64,000 bases of DNA from Sinonovacula constricta (GCA_007844125.1 CM017563.1:15669663-15733662), one strand, 5' to 3'. Counted from the first letter of the stretch, positions 51,901 to 63,425 are shown. Numbers and translations: made by a program. Notes: generated from the letters alone by a model not told the origin.

Positions 51901-52390
51901 CAAAAACGGTCTTGCTAACTTGTGCATACTTTGAACAAAAAAAAAATAAGAAAAACATTAAATTAAAAAATGAAAGAAAAAATACTTTTACTGTGTCTGT
52001 TAACAGCTATTATTATGATGATTTATTGCATGTTGTAATACTGATATAACACAATATATAATGTCCGTATTAACGCAAACATGACATTGCCGTATGATAC
52101 ATAAGACAATCCAGAAAGAACAAACATCGACTTATAAATCATGTACTGTTTCTCCAAATATATTAAGTAAATTGACAATTTGTAATTCAAAGGGTCGGGA
52201 TTCTTGCATGTAGTCTTACAATTAAAATAAAGTTTGATAGGCATGTTGAGTCTAATACTGTTTGATATCAGTTATATTTCGATTGCAGCATTTTTAATCC
52301 TTATATGTGGTATGATTTATTATCATGTTATTATTTACTTCATTCTGCATGGAGCGTCGTTGTGTTTTGACATTTTGTGTGCGTGTTATT
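48670..52390 (-). repeat. Right arm of a diverged inverted duplication
   Basis: Collinear with 10335-13425 read on the opposite strand (block list given there). It is longer than the left arm, with about 0.6 kb of extra sequence at 49.95-50.55 kb where the left arm has a SINE. Sequence conservation is moderate and interrupted by indels, so the duplication is old. The 35-kb interval between the arms contains the whole HSPA12-like gene. Confidence 0.8.
50054..50079 (+). other. Potential G-quadruplex tract
   Basis: Four G-runs of four to five with spacers of one to two bases (gggg-tt-ggggg-ca-gggg-t-ggggg). It lies in right-arm sequence absent from the left arm. Confidence 0.6.
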
Positions 52391-55030
52391 AATTAAATAT
52401 TTTACAACTTATCATGGTAAGGTGTAAAATATAACAGACAATGCCCACCAGCCTATTGTACAATTATACACCGCAGTCCCCAAAATGGGTATTGGCCTTT
52501 CTTTCTTTCTTTACCAGTTCTTTGATAATTAGATAACAATCAGTTCGCATATCCGTTTGCTCGTAGCATCCTGTCTCTCATCTGTAATGAGTAAAACATC
52601 AAAAATATCATATGTCCTACATCAATGTTAATATTATGCCATCAGATTAAAGAAAAGAAAAAGTTTTATGCTCATATTGTTACGCATATAATTGTATTTA
52701 CAAAGCAAACAAAGCACACAAAAGAGAATTCGTTTGATCGGTTACTGGACTGTTTTATTGATATCATATTATGATAGAAAACAGAGCTATCGTTCTAGGT
52801 CTTCATTAAAAATATTAATATCATCCACTAAATTAAACATGATGCATCATAGAAAAAAATAAAATAACGTTAAAATGTTAAAACAATATTTGGGACATTT
52901 TTTTATTTAATATACGCACAAAGACTAATGTGTACACTCATCAGGTCCAATAACTGAAATAAACGATGACGAGGAGCCTAAATTAAATACACTTTTGTAG
53001 ATGCATATGCACCTGCAATAGTGTACCTCAAGCAGGAACATAACTCTATCATATTCAGATTAGCAAGTACAGTATTGGTTACCTCCCTCTGTAAAATGGC
53101 TTTATCGTAAAATGATTTCTGGTAAAGTTTTTTATTTAGAACATTTGCTTTTTTTAACCGATAAAGTTTCTCGAATGACATATGCATTTACAATGTGTCA
53201 AAAACATTTTTGTATAGACGTTTTAAACAAAAAAAACTAGAAATATGATAAAGAAGAAATACAGCCTTGGGAAGTTCAATTAGCCAGAAGACCGAATCGG
53301 TTACTTTTATTCCACAATACATACGTAAGAACATAAAAACCCAGATGAGATGTATGAGTTCTGAATGGATGTTATTTTACTGTTCATTGCACTTAAACGT
53401 ACCTTCTAACCACTTGTCGTATTCGCCAGCATTTATAAATATTTAATTAATAGTGGAACTAGTAAGAATAATCAAATGTACTTTTAATTTTAGCATTTAA
53501 ATGCTAAATTCTAATTGTATGTTATTGTAAATAATATGTAAATTTGTAGGTACACTTTAATTCGCAAACTTTAAAATTATGCAGAGGCAAATTTGATTTT
53601 ATTTGAAATAATTTCAGTATGCTAGTGTATGTGTGTATGCATTTTTAACTACATGAAACAATTACAGCGTGTATAATTGGCAGAATGCTGATCCTAAACA
53701 ATAAGCCATCCAGATATGAAAGCAAAGAAATTGTTTACATTTGTTAGAATGACTGATGATATTTAACAAGTTTTGTTAACTTTTGTATACATGACTCTAC
53801 TCACTGTTGCGAAATAGAAGCTCCGATTTAGACAACGTTATGTGTATACATTACGCCGTATCATCTGTATTCATCATCTTCGCGCATTGTTTTTTACATG
53901 AGCATCAATTCTTTTGGTATCTCGAGATGATATACCTGATCAGAAAATGACTTCAAGAGGATTGTGAGAACAAAATCTGTGGCGATCCTACCTTTTATCA
54001 ATGTATGTTTGTATTCCCATATGCGCTGGGGAACGACAGAATGGGCGTGGCTACTGCCAAGACCACATTACAGGCTTCTGAGATAAGTATGATATTTTGT
54101 CCTGAACACACATTGTTTTTTCACCTGGTGAGATGGACACGACTTTTTAATTTTGATCTGGAGAGAAGCCAGATACAATATAGTTGCAGCTGGACAATAT
54201 TTCCCAAACAATTCGTGATTCTGGTCTTATTAATGGTAGAAGTAATAAGTTGCGTAAAAACGTAAGCTTATATTAACAATCAGTTTGCGTTCAAAGGTTG
54301 CCATGTTTTCTATTGCAGGCGATTCTTCGTATTTACTCATTTAAAGAAACCCATTCAAAGAAAAATTAATTTCTTACTTTTTTCGTTTGATTAGTCACAA
54401 GCTGTCGCATTCAAATGTACCTTTGATATCTAGGTCATCACGAAATGCATTTCGTCTCCGCTTATCTAGATAACCGAAACTGGACTCACTAACGCGCACT
54501 GTATTATCGTCTTTAAATTACAATTACATTGCACAATTACGTATAACAGTTTACTGTTTGTTGCCGATATTGGTTAGGAAAATTCAAATATAGCTGGTGA
54601 CTTCAGAGCAGGTCAATTCAAAAGCTACCTCAACGCACTTAATATAAACTTCGTAAAAAGTATTCATAAGAAATAAAAATAAATGACAAAGATATGAGGA
54701 AATAATACTACTTTAAGTATAATTGTAATGTAAGCAATCGTATTTCATTGACAACTTGCTTCTATAAGTTTAATGAATCTGAATATTGATTTGTATAGTG
54801 TACGAGGGGCATTGTGGCTCGTTCATTGTCTGTCAAAAAAAAATAGAAAAAAGTAATATACTGACAGATTTACACCAGGGTATGCTTATTTAATAATCAC
54901 ATTGTCAACATTCTGCAACATCTTATACCTCTTGTAGAGATAGGGCCTGTTCCAGTCATGGTCCTTAGCGTATTCTTCGTCATACCCAAAAGGCTCGGGC
55001 AGTTTTGCCAACCTTATCGACTGGGATACA
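52391..55030. other. Gene-free AT-rich stretch with one exon-like frame
   Basis: No gene recognised. A Cys-containing open frame at about 53945-54265 is discussed as a finding. Confidence 0.4.
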
Positions 55031-55040
55031 TGTTGGTATT

Positions 55041-55333
55041 TTCTGTCTGTTTGTGTTTGGGTTTATCGTCCCACCAATAGTATTTCAGTAATCTGGAGAC
55101 GATGTCTGCTTGAAGCAGATATAGTGCTGCCTTCACTGTCTATAGCATACCATGAAGACCTGGCATGATACCGCACCCAGTCACATTATCATGACCGGGC
55201 CAAGCAGTCGTAGAACTACCCTTATATTTGCTTAAGCGTTAGCAATGGAGTTATACCACTACCATTTTAATGACTTTGATATGTCGTGGCCCGGGATCGA
55301 ACCCGTTCTACCGATTGCGCTACCAGGTCAGGT
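55041..55333 (-). mobile_element. tRNA-derived SINE, family A, with 10-bp TSD
   Basis: Flanked by tgttggtatt at 55031-55040 and 55334-55343. Minus strand: acctggtagcgcaatcgg (A-box), ggttcgatccc (perfect B-box), the same body as 12236-12545 and tail gtgggacgataaaccca. Compared with the 12.24-kb copy, roughly 30 nt between A- and B-box are missing, yet the element has a clean TSD. Confidence 0.93.
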
Positions 55334-55343
55334 TGTTGGTATT

Positions 55344-56340
55344 GAATAAATCGAACAAACATTGTTTTATTTTTAAATGGTTTAGCCTTAAAGTAAGATG
55401 AAACCTTATTGCAAACACAATAATCGCTTTTTAGATAAGCCAATACAAATCGGTTTAATCTATAGTGAACAAGAAAATAATACTCTCCACTATTAATGTG
55501 CCTAAAGCAAGGTCTTATGAACAAAGGGGCATATACTGCCTCTCCTTATTATAACAGTGTACAAGGCATATACTTCTATATTTTTTTTCTGCGAATCACG
55601 TCGATATATAGTGAAAACAACAATGTTAACATCCTTCGCAACGCCGGATTTTCGGGCGGGTGTCTTCAAACTACCACTTTATGAGTTTATGAAATGAGAA
55701 TGGTGAGCGATATCTGGTTCCGTAATAACGGATAGTAAGCTGCTATAAATCTAGATCATCGCGTACAGTACAAGACTAATGCATTGCGCCTTATTTAATG
55801 TGTTTCTATCATAATACCATCAAACTCATTAGTGTTTATATATTCATTTAAACTTGAATTGTATTGACTTAATAATAATGATCATAATATAATTTAGCAT
55901 ACTATTTATCATATAACAGTGTTACACTTTATATTTTCTTTAGACGTAAGACATAAAACTAAATATAGCACGCCCGAGAATTGTCATTTAAACTAGTTTC
56001 TACATTTTATAAAACAGATCTATGTAGAGATTTTCATACACGATTTACGGGCTATCAAATTAGATTTTGGAAGCGATTGTGGTTAATTAACGCGATTTCC
56101 ATTTTATTAAAAGAAAGACTAAAAATTCATCGAACAAAAATGTTTTAATGAAAATGGTTTATAAAAAGGATAAAACGTGCGAGTACATGTATACGTGTAG
56201 CGATTGATTTGTGACAACCCGAGAAGATAGACATATTGACCTATGTCTAATCCTAGTTCTGGTATGACATATATGTATTAACATGGGTATTTAAAACAAT
56301 AATAAAAAGGAATATTCGTATAGACAGATTGCCCAACTTC
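55344..56340. other. Gene-free AT-rich stretch
   Basis: No exon, RNA or repeat recognised. Confidence 0.4.
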
Positions 56341-57150
56341 TGTTTCTAAGCTAAACCATGTGTGCTTAACACGGGTCCGCTGTTGCTTATGTGCTATTTC
56401 ATAGCGTTTTCCGGGTGCGCATGATTTTTCCAAGCCTTATCTCTGATCTACAGAACGGGAACAGATTTCCATAAACGGACACCGGATTCATGCTTTGCAC
56501 CCAAAATGAACTCTGGTATATAAATTGGGTTGATGTTTGGAGAATATTTTATTTGAACCAGAATTGGTAAAATTATTAAGGGGTTCCTACGCTGAACCAG
56601 GTGTGCTGAGCACGAATCCTCTGTTACGTTTAATCTATCGGCAAGTGCTTTTGCGTACACGTCAGCAGCGCACTATTTTGTCTGGGCCTTATTTCTGATT
56701 TGGATAACTGTAAGGGTATAAAAACGGACATCGCATTCGTGCTCTGCATCAAAAGCCGTCTCTGATACACAGGTTGGGTAACTGCTTTGAGTAAAGCTGA
56801 ATTGAAGCAGTATTTGTAAAAATCGTAAGTGGGATAGGATTGACGTTTGCGCTTTTACACCGGAATATTCTGTTTAAAACAGGTAGTATAACTTGTGTTC
56901 CTATCCTATGTTGAATCCGGTGTTACTTTTGGTCTTTATCCAAGCATTTCGGCGCACAAGCAACTTTCCGCAACAGTTTCGCACTTTTTTTCCCAGCCCT
57001 ATCTCTAACCTCCAAAATGATAAGAAATTTCAAAAACGGACACAGCATTTGAAATCGGAAGGATGCGTTTTTCACCGGAATAAAGAGAGCACAGCTCTTG
57101 TACCAACATAAACTAGGTGTGCTGAGCACGAATCGTACACGCCGCTTTAC
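56341..57150. repeat. Diverged tandem repeat, about 240-290-bp units
   Basis: Three units and a partial fourth. The start aacca-gtgtgct-agcacgaatcc occurs near 56354, 56595, 56890 (degenerate) and 57111. The middle ccttat-tctgat-t is followed by aaaacggacac-gcattc-tgct. Several weak open frames here are repeat artefacts. Confidence 0.7.
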
Positions 57151-57448
57151 ACAACAAGTGAGCCCTTCTTACATAACTTGATAATTGCTGGTATTTCTGC
57201 GCTACATATTCAGGGTGAAGGGGAAAGTGGTATGGATTTGTTGATGCTTACTTTTTCACGACATCTGTATAATATGCTGGGATTTGGTTATCATAATAAT
57301 TGGAGCCACTTTAGGATGTTGTCCAAGACAAGACAATCCATTATTATTATAATCATGTTTGTGCTTTTGTAGTTTTCGTTTGTGATTATTGACTATCCAT
57401 ATCTTTAAAAATATTAAGCATTGTATCCCTTATTTGTTTAATTATACC

Positions 57449-58285
57449 TCAGTGTTTTGTAAACATAACAGCAGCGACGAGTAAACCTCTATAGGCAATA
57501 CAACGATGACTCGCCGAGAACGTGACAACTTTTAGCAAAGTGTCTTCAAGACAGATTCTGACGGATTTTTGCCCATTAGCCTTAATTGATATTTCATACT
57601 CGAGGTAGAATAAAAATCTCTGTTGTTTCTTCAGAAAGACAATATTTGCTTCTGCTACATGTTCGTAATCGTCTGGTTTTAGTTCAACTCTTGGACAAAT
57701 AATGTGCTTTGTTAGAGAGAGTGATCTTTCGCTGCTGGAGGTCTTCTTCGTAAAAGAAATATCAAAGGTATCAAAAACTGGAACCGAAATATTAAACGGA
57801 TGCAAACGTTCCATTAACATAGGCTGAATGATATCAAGAAATTCTGGAATCAATGCATTGCCGCTTAGACGAAATGTATATTTTGCGAATTCCTGCTTTG
57901 CCTGTGAGCAATTTGTAGGGCTGTAACATAAACTAAACGGTTCATTGATGGTGCTTGATACTTCAGAGTACAGCCAATCTGGCTTAGTAAGGCTCTTAGG
58001 ATAGTACAGTGTCACAAACAAATATTCCGAGTTATCAAAGGCATTTGATGACGTATTGGCAATTATAATTGTATCGATTTCCCAATCGGACCACGGGGAT
58101 CGGAGCCATGTTGTGTGAAACTGTGACAACGGTAGCTCTCTCAGATTTATGTTTGATAATGGCTTCAGGAGTAAGTGTAGGAGCATGGGTAGTAGATTTG
58201 TCTCAGCAACCATGAACTGACACACGCCCTCACTGTTGTACGACTGCCATATGGGACATAGTATAGGTCTGCATTCAGTAATGTC
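57449..58285 (-). CDS. Receptor-like gene, exon 4 (terminal)
   Basis: Acceptor ctttatacag, phase 0, 278 codons then TGA. It begins DITECRPILCPIWQSYNS (a Cys pattern common at the start of this type of domain). The open frame continues 48 codons 5' of the acceptor into the intron, which is why a longer frame (to 58429) appears. An ATTAAA at about 57440 could be the poly(A) signal. Confidence 0.8.
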   Translation of the reverse strand, partial: DITECRPILCPIWQSYNSEGVCQFMVAETNLLPMLLHLLLKPLSNINLRELPLSQFHTTWLRSPWSDWEIDTIIIANTSSNAFDNSEYLFVTLYYPKSLTKPDWLYSEVSSTINEPFSLCYSPTNCSQAKQEFAKYTFRLSGNALIPEFLDIIQPMLMERLHPFNISVPVFDTFDISFTKKTSSSERSLSLTKHIICPRVELKPDDYEHVAEANIVFLKKQQRFLFYLEYEISIKANGQKSVRICLEDTLLKVVTFSASHRCIAYRGLLVAAVMFTKH

Positions 58286-61200
58286 CTGTATAAAGACGGA
58301 AAGAAAACAACATTTAATCATTTGGTTATTAACTGTTAAAGATTGTAAGAACAATGACGTCAGATAAAGCAGGACGTATGCGGTACACACATTGAATAAG
58401 TAGCCATAAAAAAGAAAGATCAAAGACAACTGTTCTGATACTTATGGTCGAAGGTTCGAACCACAACAGGTTCAATCATTTTAAGTATTATATTTTTCTC
58501 TTCAATAACCATTTGTGTAATAAGTCTATGCGTGTTTAAGAAAAAGTATACCCTTTTTAAAATAACAGATATATAATGTGATTCAGTTAAAACTGCTTTA
58601 AAAACAGAACCTTCAGGTCAACGTATCGAAACAAGGTGCATTCATTGGCATGCCAGTTTGATATCGTGCGCGTCGTTTGCCGCGTTTGCTAACTTTAATA
58701 TTAAGTTCGTTACTGAAAAAGCAGACCGGGATTAACTTTAAAATTTTACTCTCAGAACCGCAATCCATTTTAGAGTGCATGCACGCTAAAATCAAGTGGA
58801 TAGTAAAGTCTCTAGCAGTAAAACGGAAAGCGCACTGTCTACGAAAACCATTGCTTATATATAGCATAATTAATAAAACTCCTGTCCTTTTGAAAAGTAT
58901 TCATGTGACAGACTGAAATATCTAGGTCTTAACAAATTGTTTGTTGTGTCACAAGAAATATATATATTTCTCACAATTGCCAACAGTACAAAGACATATT
59001 TGAAAATGAATTTACCTGGAATTTACCGTCTTCACATGCAATGGGTTTTGCGAGGTGGCTACTAAATCCTTGTAGTTTGGCATCATAATCGCGACTAAGC
59101 AGTACAGACATTGACGTTGTCGTATAACGACTCAAAATCGGAATCGTATTTTGGTAAGGACAGATCATTTTTCCTGGAATGAACAAATTGCCGCTGCAAA
59201 TAAAACAGAACACATTCGCATACACTTCGACTGAATAGCCAAATATATACGGAGAATAGAATCCACTTTGACACGCGTTTATAACTTCCTGGTTCGTCAT
59301 GGCGATATTAGTACCGGCTAAGGAAAAGTTTCCACAAGTGCTGCGGACTTTGTTAAAACAAATTTCCTTTAAGACATGTTCTGTAACGGCAGGAGGAGGG
59401 TAAAATAATGTGTAACAATCAGATTGGCCTAGCATACTTAGTGGAGATGAAATGTCTGAAATTGTGATCCGCTGACGGCGAGTAAAACCCCATTTACAGG
59501 TGGCAAATGTGTCCCAAGGGATACCGTCTTCTACGCCATCTTGATGAGCACAAAGCCGGTTCTTGTAGATAAGTCCCGTCTTTATAGAATATACAGGGTC
59601 CGTGCTGCCCCAAGGTGCAACTATAGCATCTCCACAAGGTATTATTTTGTCTTGTGAGTTGTTCAAACCTGTTAGAGCAGAAATGCCAAAGTACAGTAGT
59701 GGCCGTGAATATTTATTGAGTATGGGTGATATTGATCAGTGAATGATTTCAATTTTCAAACTAGGCGTGATATATGCTTTTATAATATCCAGCTGTATAA
59801 ACATCGTCTTGAGCGATGTAGATTTGCCAGTGTGTTAAAACTATCGACCCCATAGCATAGACGATGTGACGTGTACACTAAATACATTTGAAATACAATT
59901 AATTAAATTGAAATTAAAATTATGAAAAGCTGAATATTAATGACGCATAAAGAGCCAGAACTAAATCCTTCGTAAGGACACATCCGCAGAAAACTAATAT
60001 AAAACAAGTTGCATCTCATCTCTGAATGCGTTTAATAATAAGTAATTGTAAGTAAATGTACATTACAGTGTCATTTTTAAATATATTTTGTGTCTTACCT
60101 ATCTGTACTCGTGCGTTTTGTTCTAACGTTGAATCAGCCTGGGAAACCGTTACCATAAAATATGAGGGAATCCGACTGTTGCTTTTAAAAGCACTTGATG
60201 CTTGTATACAGTGTTGTCGATGGCGAGTTGGGTGAGAGCGCTTAGCTTCAGACGGAAAGCAACATGGCGTTGATTCTCCGCAGTCTTCGTCACAGGAACA
60301 ATCTAAAACGTGATTGTTTCAGAAGAGGTATACTGTTGGAAAGAAAGTATTTGCGACGAATCATTTACCATATAAAAACTAAATATATGACACTTTGTCT
60401 GTTTCTCTTCCATGAATCTTCAATTTAGCTCAAACTGTGTCATTTGTATATTTTTTGTGTCAGGCCTTATATTCTTACACCAACAACCTAGCCTTTATTG
60501 TTGAGTCTACCTGCAGAAAGCACGCTGGAAACCAAATTTTAACAGGATGGAAACATCTGTATCTTTTAACATAGTGCTTCTTACTTGTTGACTCCTGGTC
60601 GTGATGCTGTTTTTGTCCTGGCGGTTTAGTACCAAATATGTATACCCTATAAGTATTTACACAAATCACACACACACAGTTAGTTATCTCTTTGCGTTTT
60701 TTCCATCATACAATAAAATTGCAGTGACGTTATATGTCAAACTTAAAATGTGCACCTTTTTAAAGCACGAAGAAAATGTTCGTATTTAGTAATCAACCCA
60801 ACCTAACCAAACTGTAGCTTTTTAGAGTAATTAAAGGTAATTATATTTAAAAGTAGTAGTGTAATAAATGGGGCATTCTTCCGCAAATGACATAACACTA
60901 GGGAGATGACGAGACAAATACAAACCAGCACAATAACAAAGTAATTCAAATCAAGAAGTAAAGGGTACCGTAGTCTGGCCAAAGTTACCCTTAGTTAATC
61001 CATAAGAAAAACATATAATTGCCAGTCGAAACCTTTCGAGGTAATAGCAAAGATCATGTCGAAATATAATGTAAACATTGCTCCGGACGAAATGTATAAT
61101 AAAACTACATACATCTAGCATGAAACTACACTCAATGGCGCAGTCAGTAAAGCACTGGATTTGCGTACTAGAATTCACGGATTCAAATTACACACACAAA

Positions 61201-61784
61201 AATGTATTTTATGTTGGTATTATAACATTTCTTGTTTGCTTGTTGTTGTTATTTTGTCCATTTGTCACAAATCCAAACCTTTACCGACGAATAGGTTTTG
61301 ATATTAATTTTACTACATTCAAAATAAAACTGTAGTGAATATTAAAATACTACGTGCCAGCGGTATACTTGCTTTAAATAAATATCAAATATATATTACA
61401 CGTAAAATATGCGTGCAAATAAAGTTTGTTTTATATAAAGTATAAAAAAGATTAGTATGATGAATTAAATAATCACTATAACAATATTTAAGTATGCCAT
61501 ATCTGTCACCGAACTTTAGTTAGAGAATATTGTTTCGTGGCGCTGACAAAAGAGTGTGAAAAAAAAATCTACTCACCCAAACAACACTGCTGGTAAGTGT
61601 CTTGTATATTAATAGGAGCAGAGGAGACTTCCGACTTCCTGCGACACAACTCCCTGCCTGGACAATATGGTTCCATGTCTTCTGGAAGTAAATTCCTGAG
61701 TGGATTTGGCTCTGTGTCACCATGACAAGTCAGAATCAGAGAGAATCCCAGCATTAACAAAATCATGTTGTTTTTTTTAATCAC
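57449..61784 (-). CDS. Secreted Cys-rich receptor-like ectodomain protein (four exons)
   Basis: Exons (minus): 61784-61577, 60302-60099, 59668-59016, 58285-57449. They total 1902 nt (633 residues plus stop), all introns GT-AG, phases 1, 1, 0. The N-terminus has a hydrophobic signal peptide (MILLMLGFSLILTCHG core). Then comes a cysteine cluster CCLDCSCDEDC (about 67-77), a long middle with further Cys and several N-glycosylation sequons (NFS, NTS, NCS, NIS), and a C-terminal part with IICPRVELKPDDYEHV and SVRICLEDTLLK. That layout resembles the extracellular region of orphan adhesion/Methuselah-like 7TM receptors of molluscs, in which a CPRVEL...VRVCVED-like stretch precedes the first membrane span. 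Here the frame stops about 26 residues after RICLED with no transmembrane segment, so it is either secreted, truncated, or joined to exons I cannot see. Family call is moderate; coding status is good. Confidence 0.72.
59016..59668 (-). CDS. Receptor-like gene, exon 3
   Basis: Acceptor gctctaacag, donor CCAG|gtaaat, phase 1 in and 0 out, 217 full codons. It encodes IIPCGD, YKNRLCAHQDGVEDG and repeated Cys motifs (CFNKVRSTCGNFS, NVFCFICSGNLFIPG, MICPY), with HLAKPIACEDGKFQ at the end. The in-frame TTG/ATG downstream of the acceptor is not a start. Confidence 0.8.
60099..60302 (-). CDS. Receptor-like gene, exon 2 (Cys cluster)
   Basis: Acceptor cacgttttag, donor ATAG|gtaaga, phase 1 in and 1 out. 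It encodes DCSCDEDC, PCCFPSEAK and QHCIQASS, then a segment with MVTVSQAD. No frame of this exon exceeds the usual ORF-length cut-off, so it is easy to miss. Confidence 0.7.
61577..61784 (-). CDS. Receptor-like gene, exon 1 (signal peptide)
   Basis: 69 codons plus one base; donor TTGG|gtgagt. Start MIKKNN precedes a hydrophobic core ending near CHG; a second Met at residue 7 could also start. It ends in QQCCL, leading straight into the cysteine cluster of exon 2. Confidence 0.72.
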
Positions 61785-62106
61785 CTTATAAATAAAAGAT
61801 AAAGCTATGCAAATATATTAAAGTTCGAGATTCAAACTAAAGAACAAAACACGTTGTTGTTTTTTGTTGTTGTTGTTTTGTGTTTTTTGTGCTGTTTTTT
61901 TGTCTGTGTTTTCTGTTGTTTTTGTGTGTTTTGGGTTTGTTTCTTTTGCAATCCTTATTATCCACTTCCTATCAACTTGGTTTACTTAGTTCCTTATTAT
62001 CCAATTAATACACCAATTAACTCTTATTTAAATGTACACTATCTCTATAACAGAGAAAGACGTGTTTTCAATTAAATTAACATCCGTATATGGTTTTGTT
62101 AATAAT

Positions 62107-62311
62107 TTACAAGCTAGGCAGCGACGAATTCTCCTTCTCCTTTATATATTGCTGACTATATGTCACATGAATGAGTCCAGGTACAACTCGTAGTTCGCAG
62201 TTCATTGCGAATAAGTTATGATTGGCATTGAGAATTCCAATACCTTGCACAAAAGAAGGGTTCCAAATAATCGTATCTCTGACACGGAAACCTACGTTGG
62301 CATGACGCTCG
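62107..62311 (-). CDS. Exon-like open frame of unknown function
   Basis: On the minus strand, acceptor-like attttaatag is followed by one base and 67 sense codons to TAA. The peptide begins ERHANVGFRVRDTIIWNP and includes NCELRVVPGLIHVTYS. Composition is protein-like, but I cannot name a family. It lies 3' of the stop of the single-pass membrane exon at 62464, so it would be an alternative last exon, part of another gene, or part of a dispersed element. Confidence 0.3.
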
Positions 62312-62463
62312 CTATTAAAATATTACATTCGGAACGCCTAGGCCATTTATACTGAATAGAATTAAGCAGATAATGTGGGTCGTTTTCCAATATGGTCGCT
62401 GTTACTTTTGAACAATTTAACCTGTTAGATGGACAAAGTTCAGATGTGCTTAAGTCCCGGCGG

Positions 62464-62639
62464 CTATGTTTTCATGTAATGTAGAGAACATTTGCGTCGG
62501 GACGGGGTCCGCGGTCGGCGTTTCAACGTAACTTCACAGATCTGCTCACGGGTTAATATACATCTGACAATTATTGCAACTACTACAGCGATCATTACCA
62601 CAACGATGCCTGTTCCCGGAATGTCAAACCATGTGGCAT
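62464..62639 (-). CDS. Single-pass membrane protein, last exon (TM + cytoplasmic tail)
   Basis: Acceptor gatattacacag, phase 1, 57 codons then TAG. It encodes WFDIPGTG, then a hydrophobic span (GIVVVMIAVVVAIIV, about 18-20 residues), then a short basic tail with RCILTRE and KRRPRTPSRRK. A positively charged inner side after the span suggests type I topology. Too short for usual ORF cut-offs. Confidence 0.6.
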
Positions 62640-62756
62640 CTGTGTAATATCAAGCTGAATAAAAATGTGTCAAAGAAAGCATCATGTAATGTATAGCGGC
62701 AAAATGTTAATAGCACTATGATACTGTGTTATTATCAGTGTTCACATAAAACTGAC

Positions 62757-62840
62757 CTTTTTTTCTTGACTTGCATAATCTTGTGGCACAATTCTTAAAG
62801 CCATTATACTTCTGACAGATACAGATTGTTGTTCCTGCTC
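62757..62840 (-). CDS. Single-pass membrane protein, penultimate exon (Cys-rich)
   Basis: 84 bp, acceptor actcgtcaag after a poly-T tract, donor AAAG|gtcagt, phase 1 on both sides. It encodes GTTICICQKYNGFKNCATRL then CKSRKK: four Cys before the membrane span. No domain family recognised. Phase agreement with both neighbours supports it. Confidence 0.5.
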
Positions 62841-63117
62841 CTTGACGAGTTTGAATAATATGTGATTGAAAAAAAAAAACAATTTAAAATGTATTTGTTG
62901 ATAGATGTAGAAGCTAGGTAGTGAAAGAAGAAAGAAGATATTATTTTAATATAAGCACATATAAAACTTGTTTTGTTAGATTTGAACCAAGGACATCTGT
63001 TATGGCAAGCCAAACATTTTATAGACTGTACATGTACCACATATCCCTGATAAATTCTTATCTGATGTTATTGTACATTGCGATCGACAAAATATTAATA
63101 TTTCAATTTTAACATAC

Positions 63118-63224
63118 CTTGCGTTATGATTTTGGTATTAATTGGCAGTTTTGTCGAGTATTGTTGTATTAAAGTCTGGCCTAATAACGAGTCAATCGCA
63201 ATTCTTTTCGCCAGCCTCCGTCGC
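63118..63224 (-). CDS. Single-pass membrane protein, upstream exon (partial gene)
   Basis: Donor GCAAG|gtatgt; likely acceptor ttctgtgag after a T-rich tract, entry phase 2, exit phase 1, 35 full codons. It encodes RRRLAKRIAIDSLLG and LPINTKIITQ. It joins the next exon in frame. Earlier exons, including the start, must lie between here and beyond 64000. Confidence 0.45.
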
Positions 63225-63425
63225 CTCACAGAAAGTATTGTTTTAAAAAAGAAAGCAAAAACACCTAAGCAACTTTCGAAGTAACAACAATATATTTTGC
63301 ACCCATTACACGTTGGAGCTAGAAGCTATTTAGCTAGTTTGGAAATACAAAAGATTTCGGGAAAAAACTATTAGTGCGTGTAGCGTATTAGTGAATACCT
63401 CACATGAACATTGACGTCAATCAAT

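Noticed and set aside
58286..58429. 48-codon hydrophobic extension of receptor-like exon 4
   Set aside because: It lies 5' of a good acceptor that joins exon 3 in phase, so it is intron; the apparent membrane-like stretch is not part of the protein model.
61130..61195. tRNA-like patch on the plus strand (atggcgcagtcagtaaagca ... ggattcaaat)
   Set aside because: Suggestive A- and B-box remnants only; no stem pairing and no second copy, too degraded to call.
62965..63025. B-box-like ggttcaaatctaac on the minus strand near the membrane-protein exons
   Set aside because: Isolated match without an A-box at the right distance.
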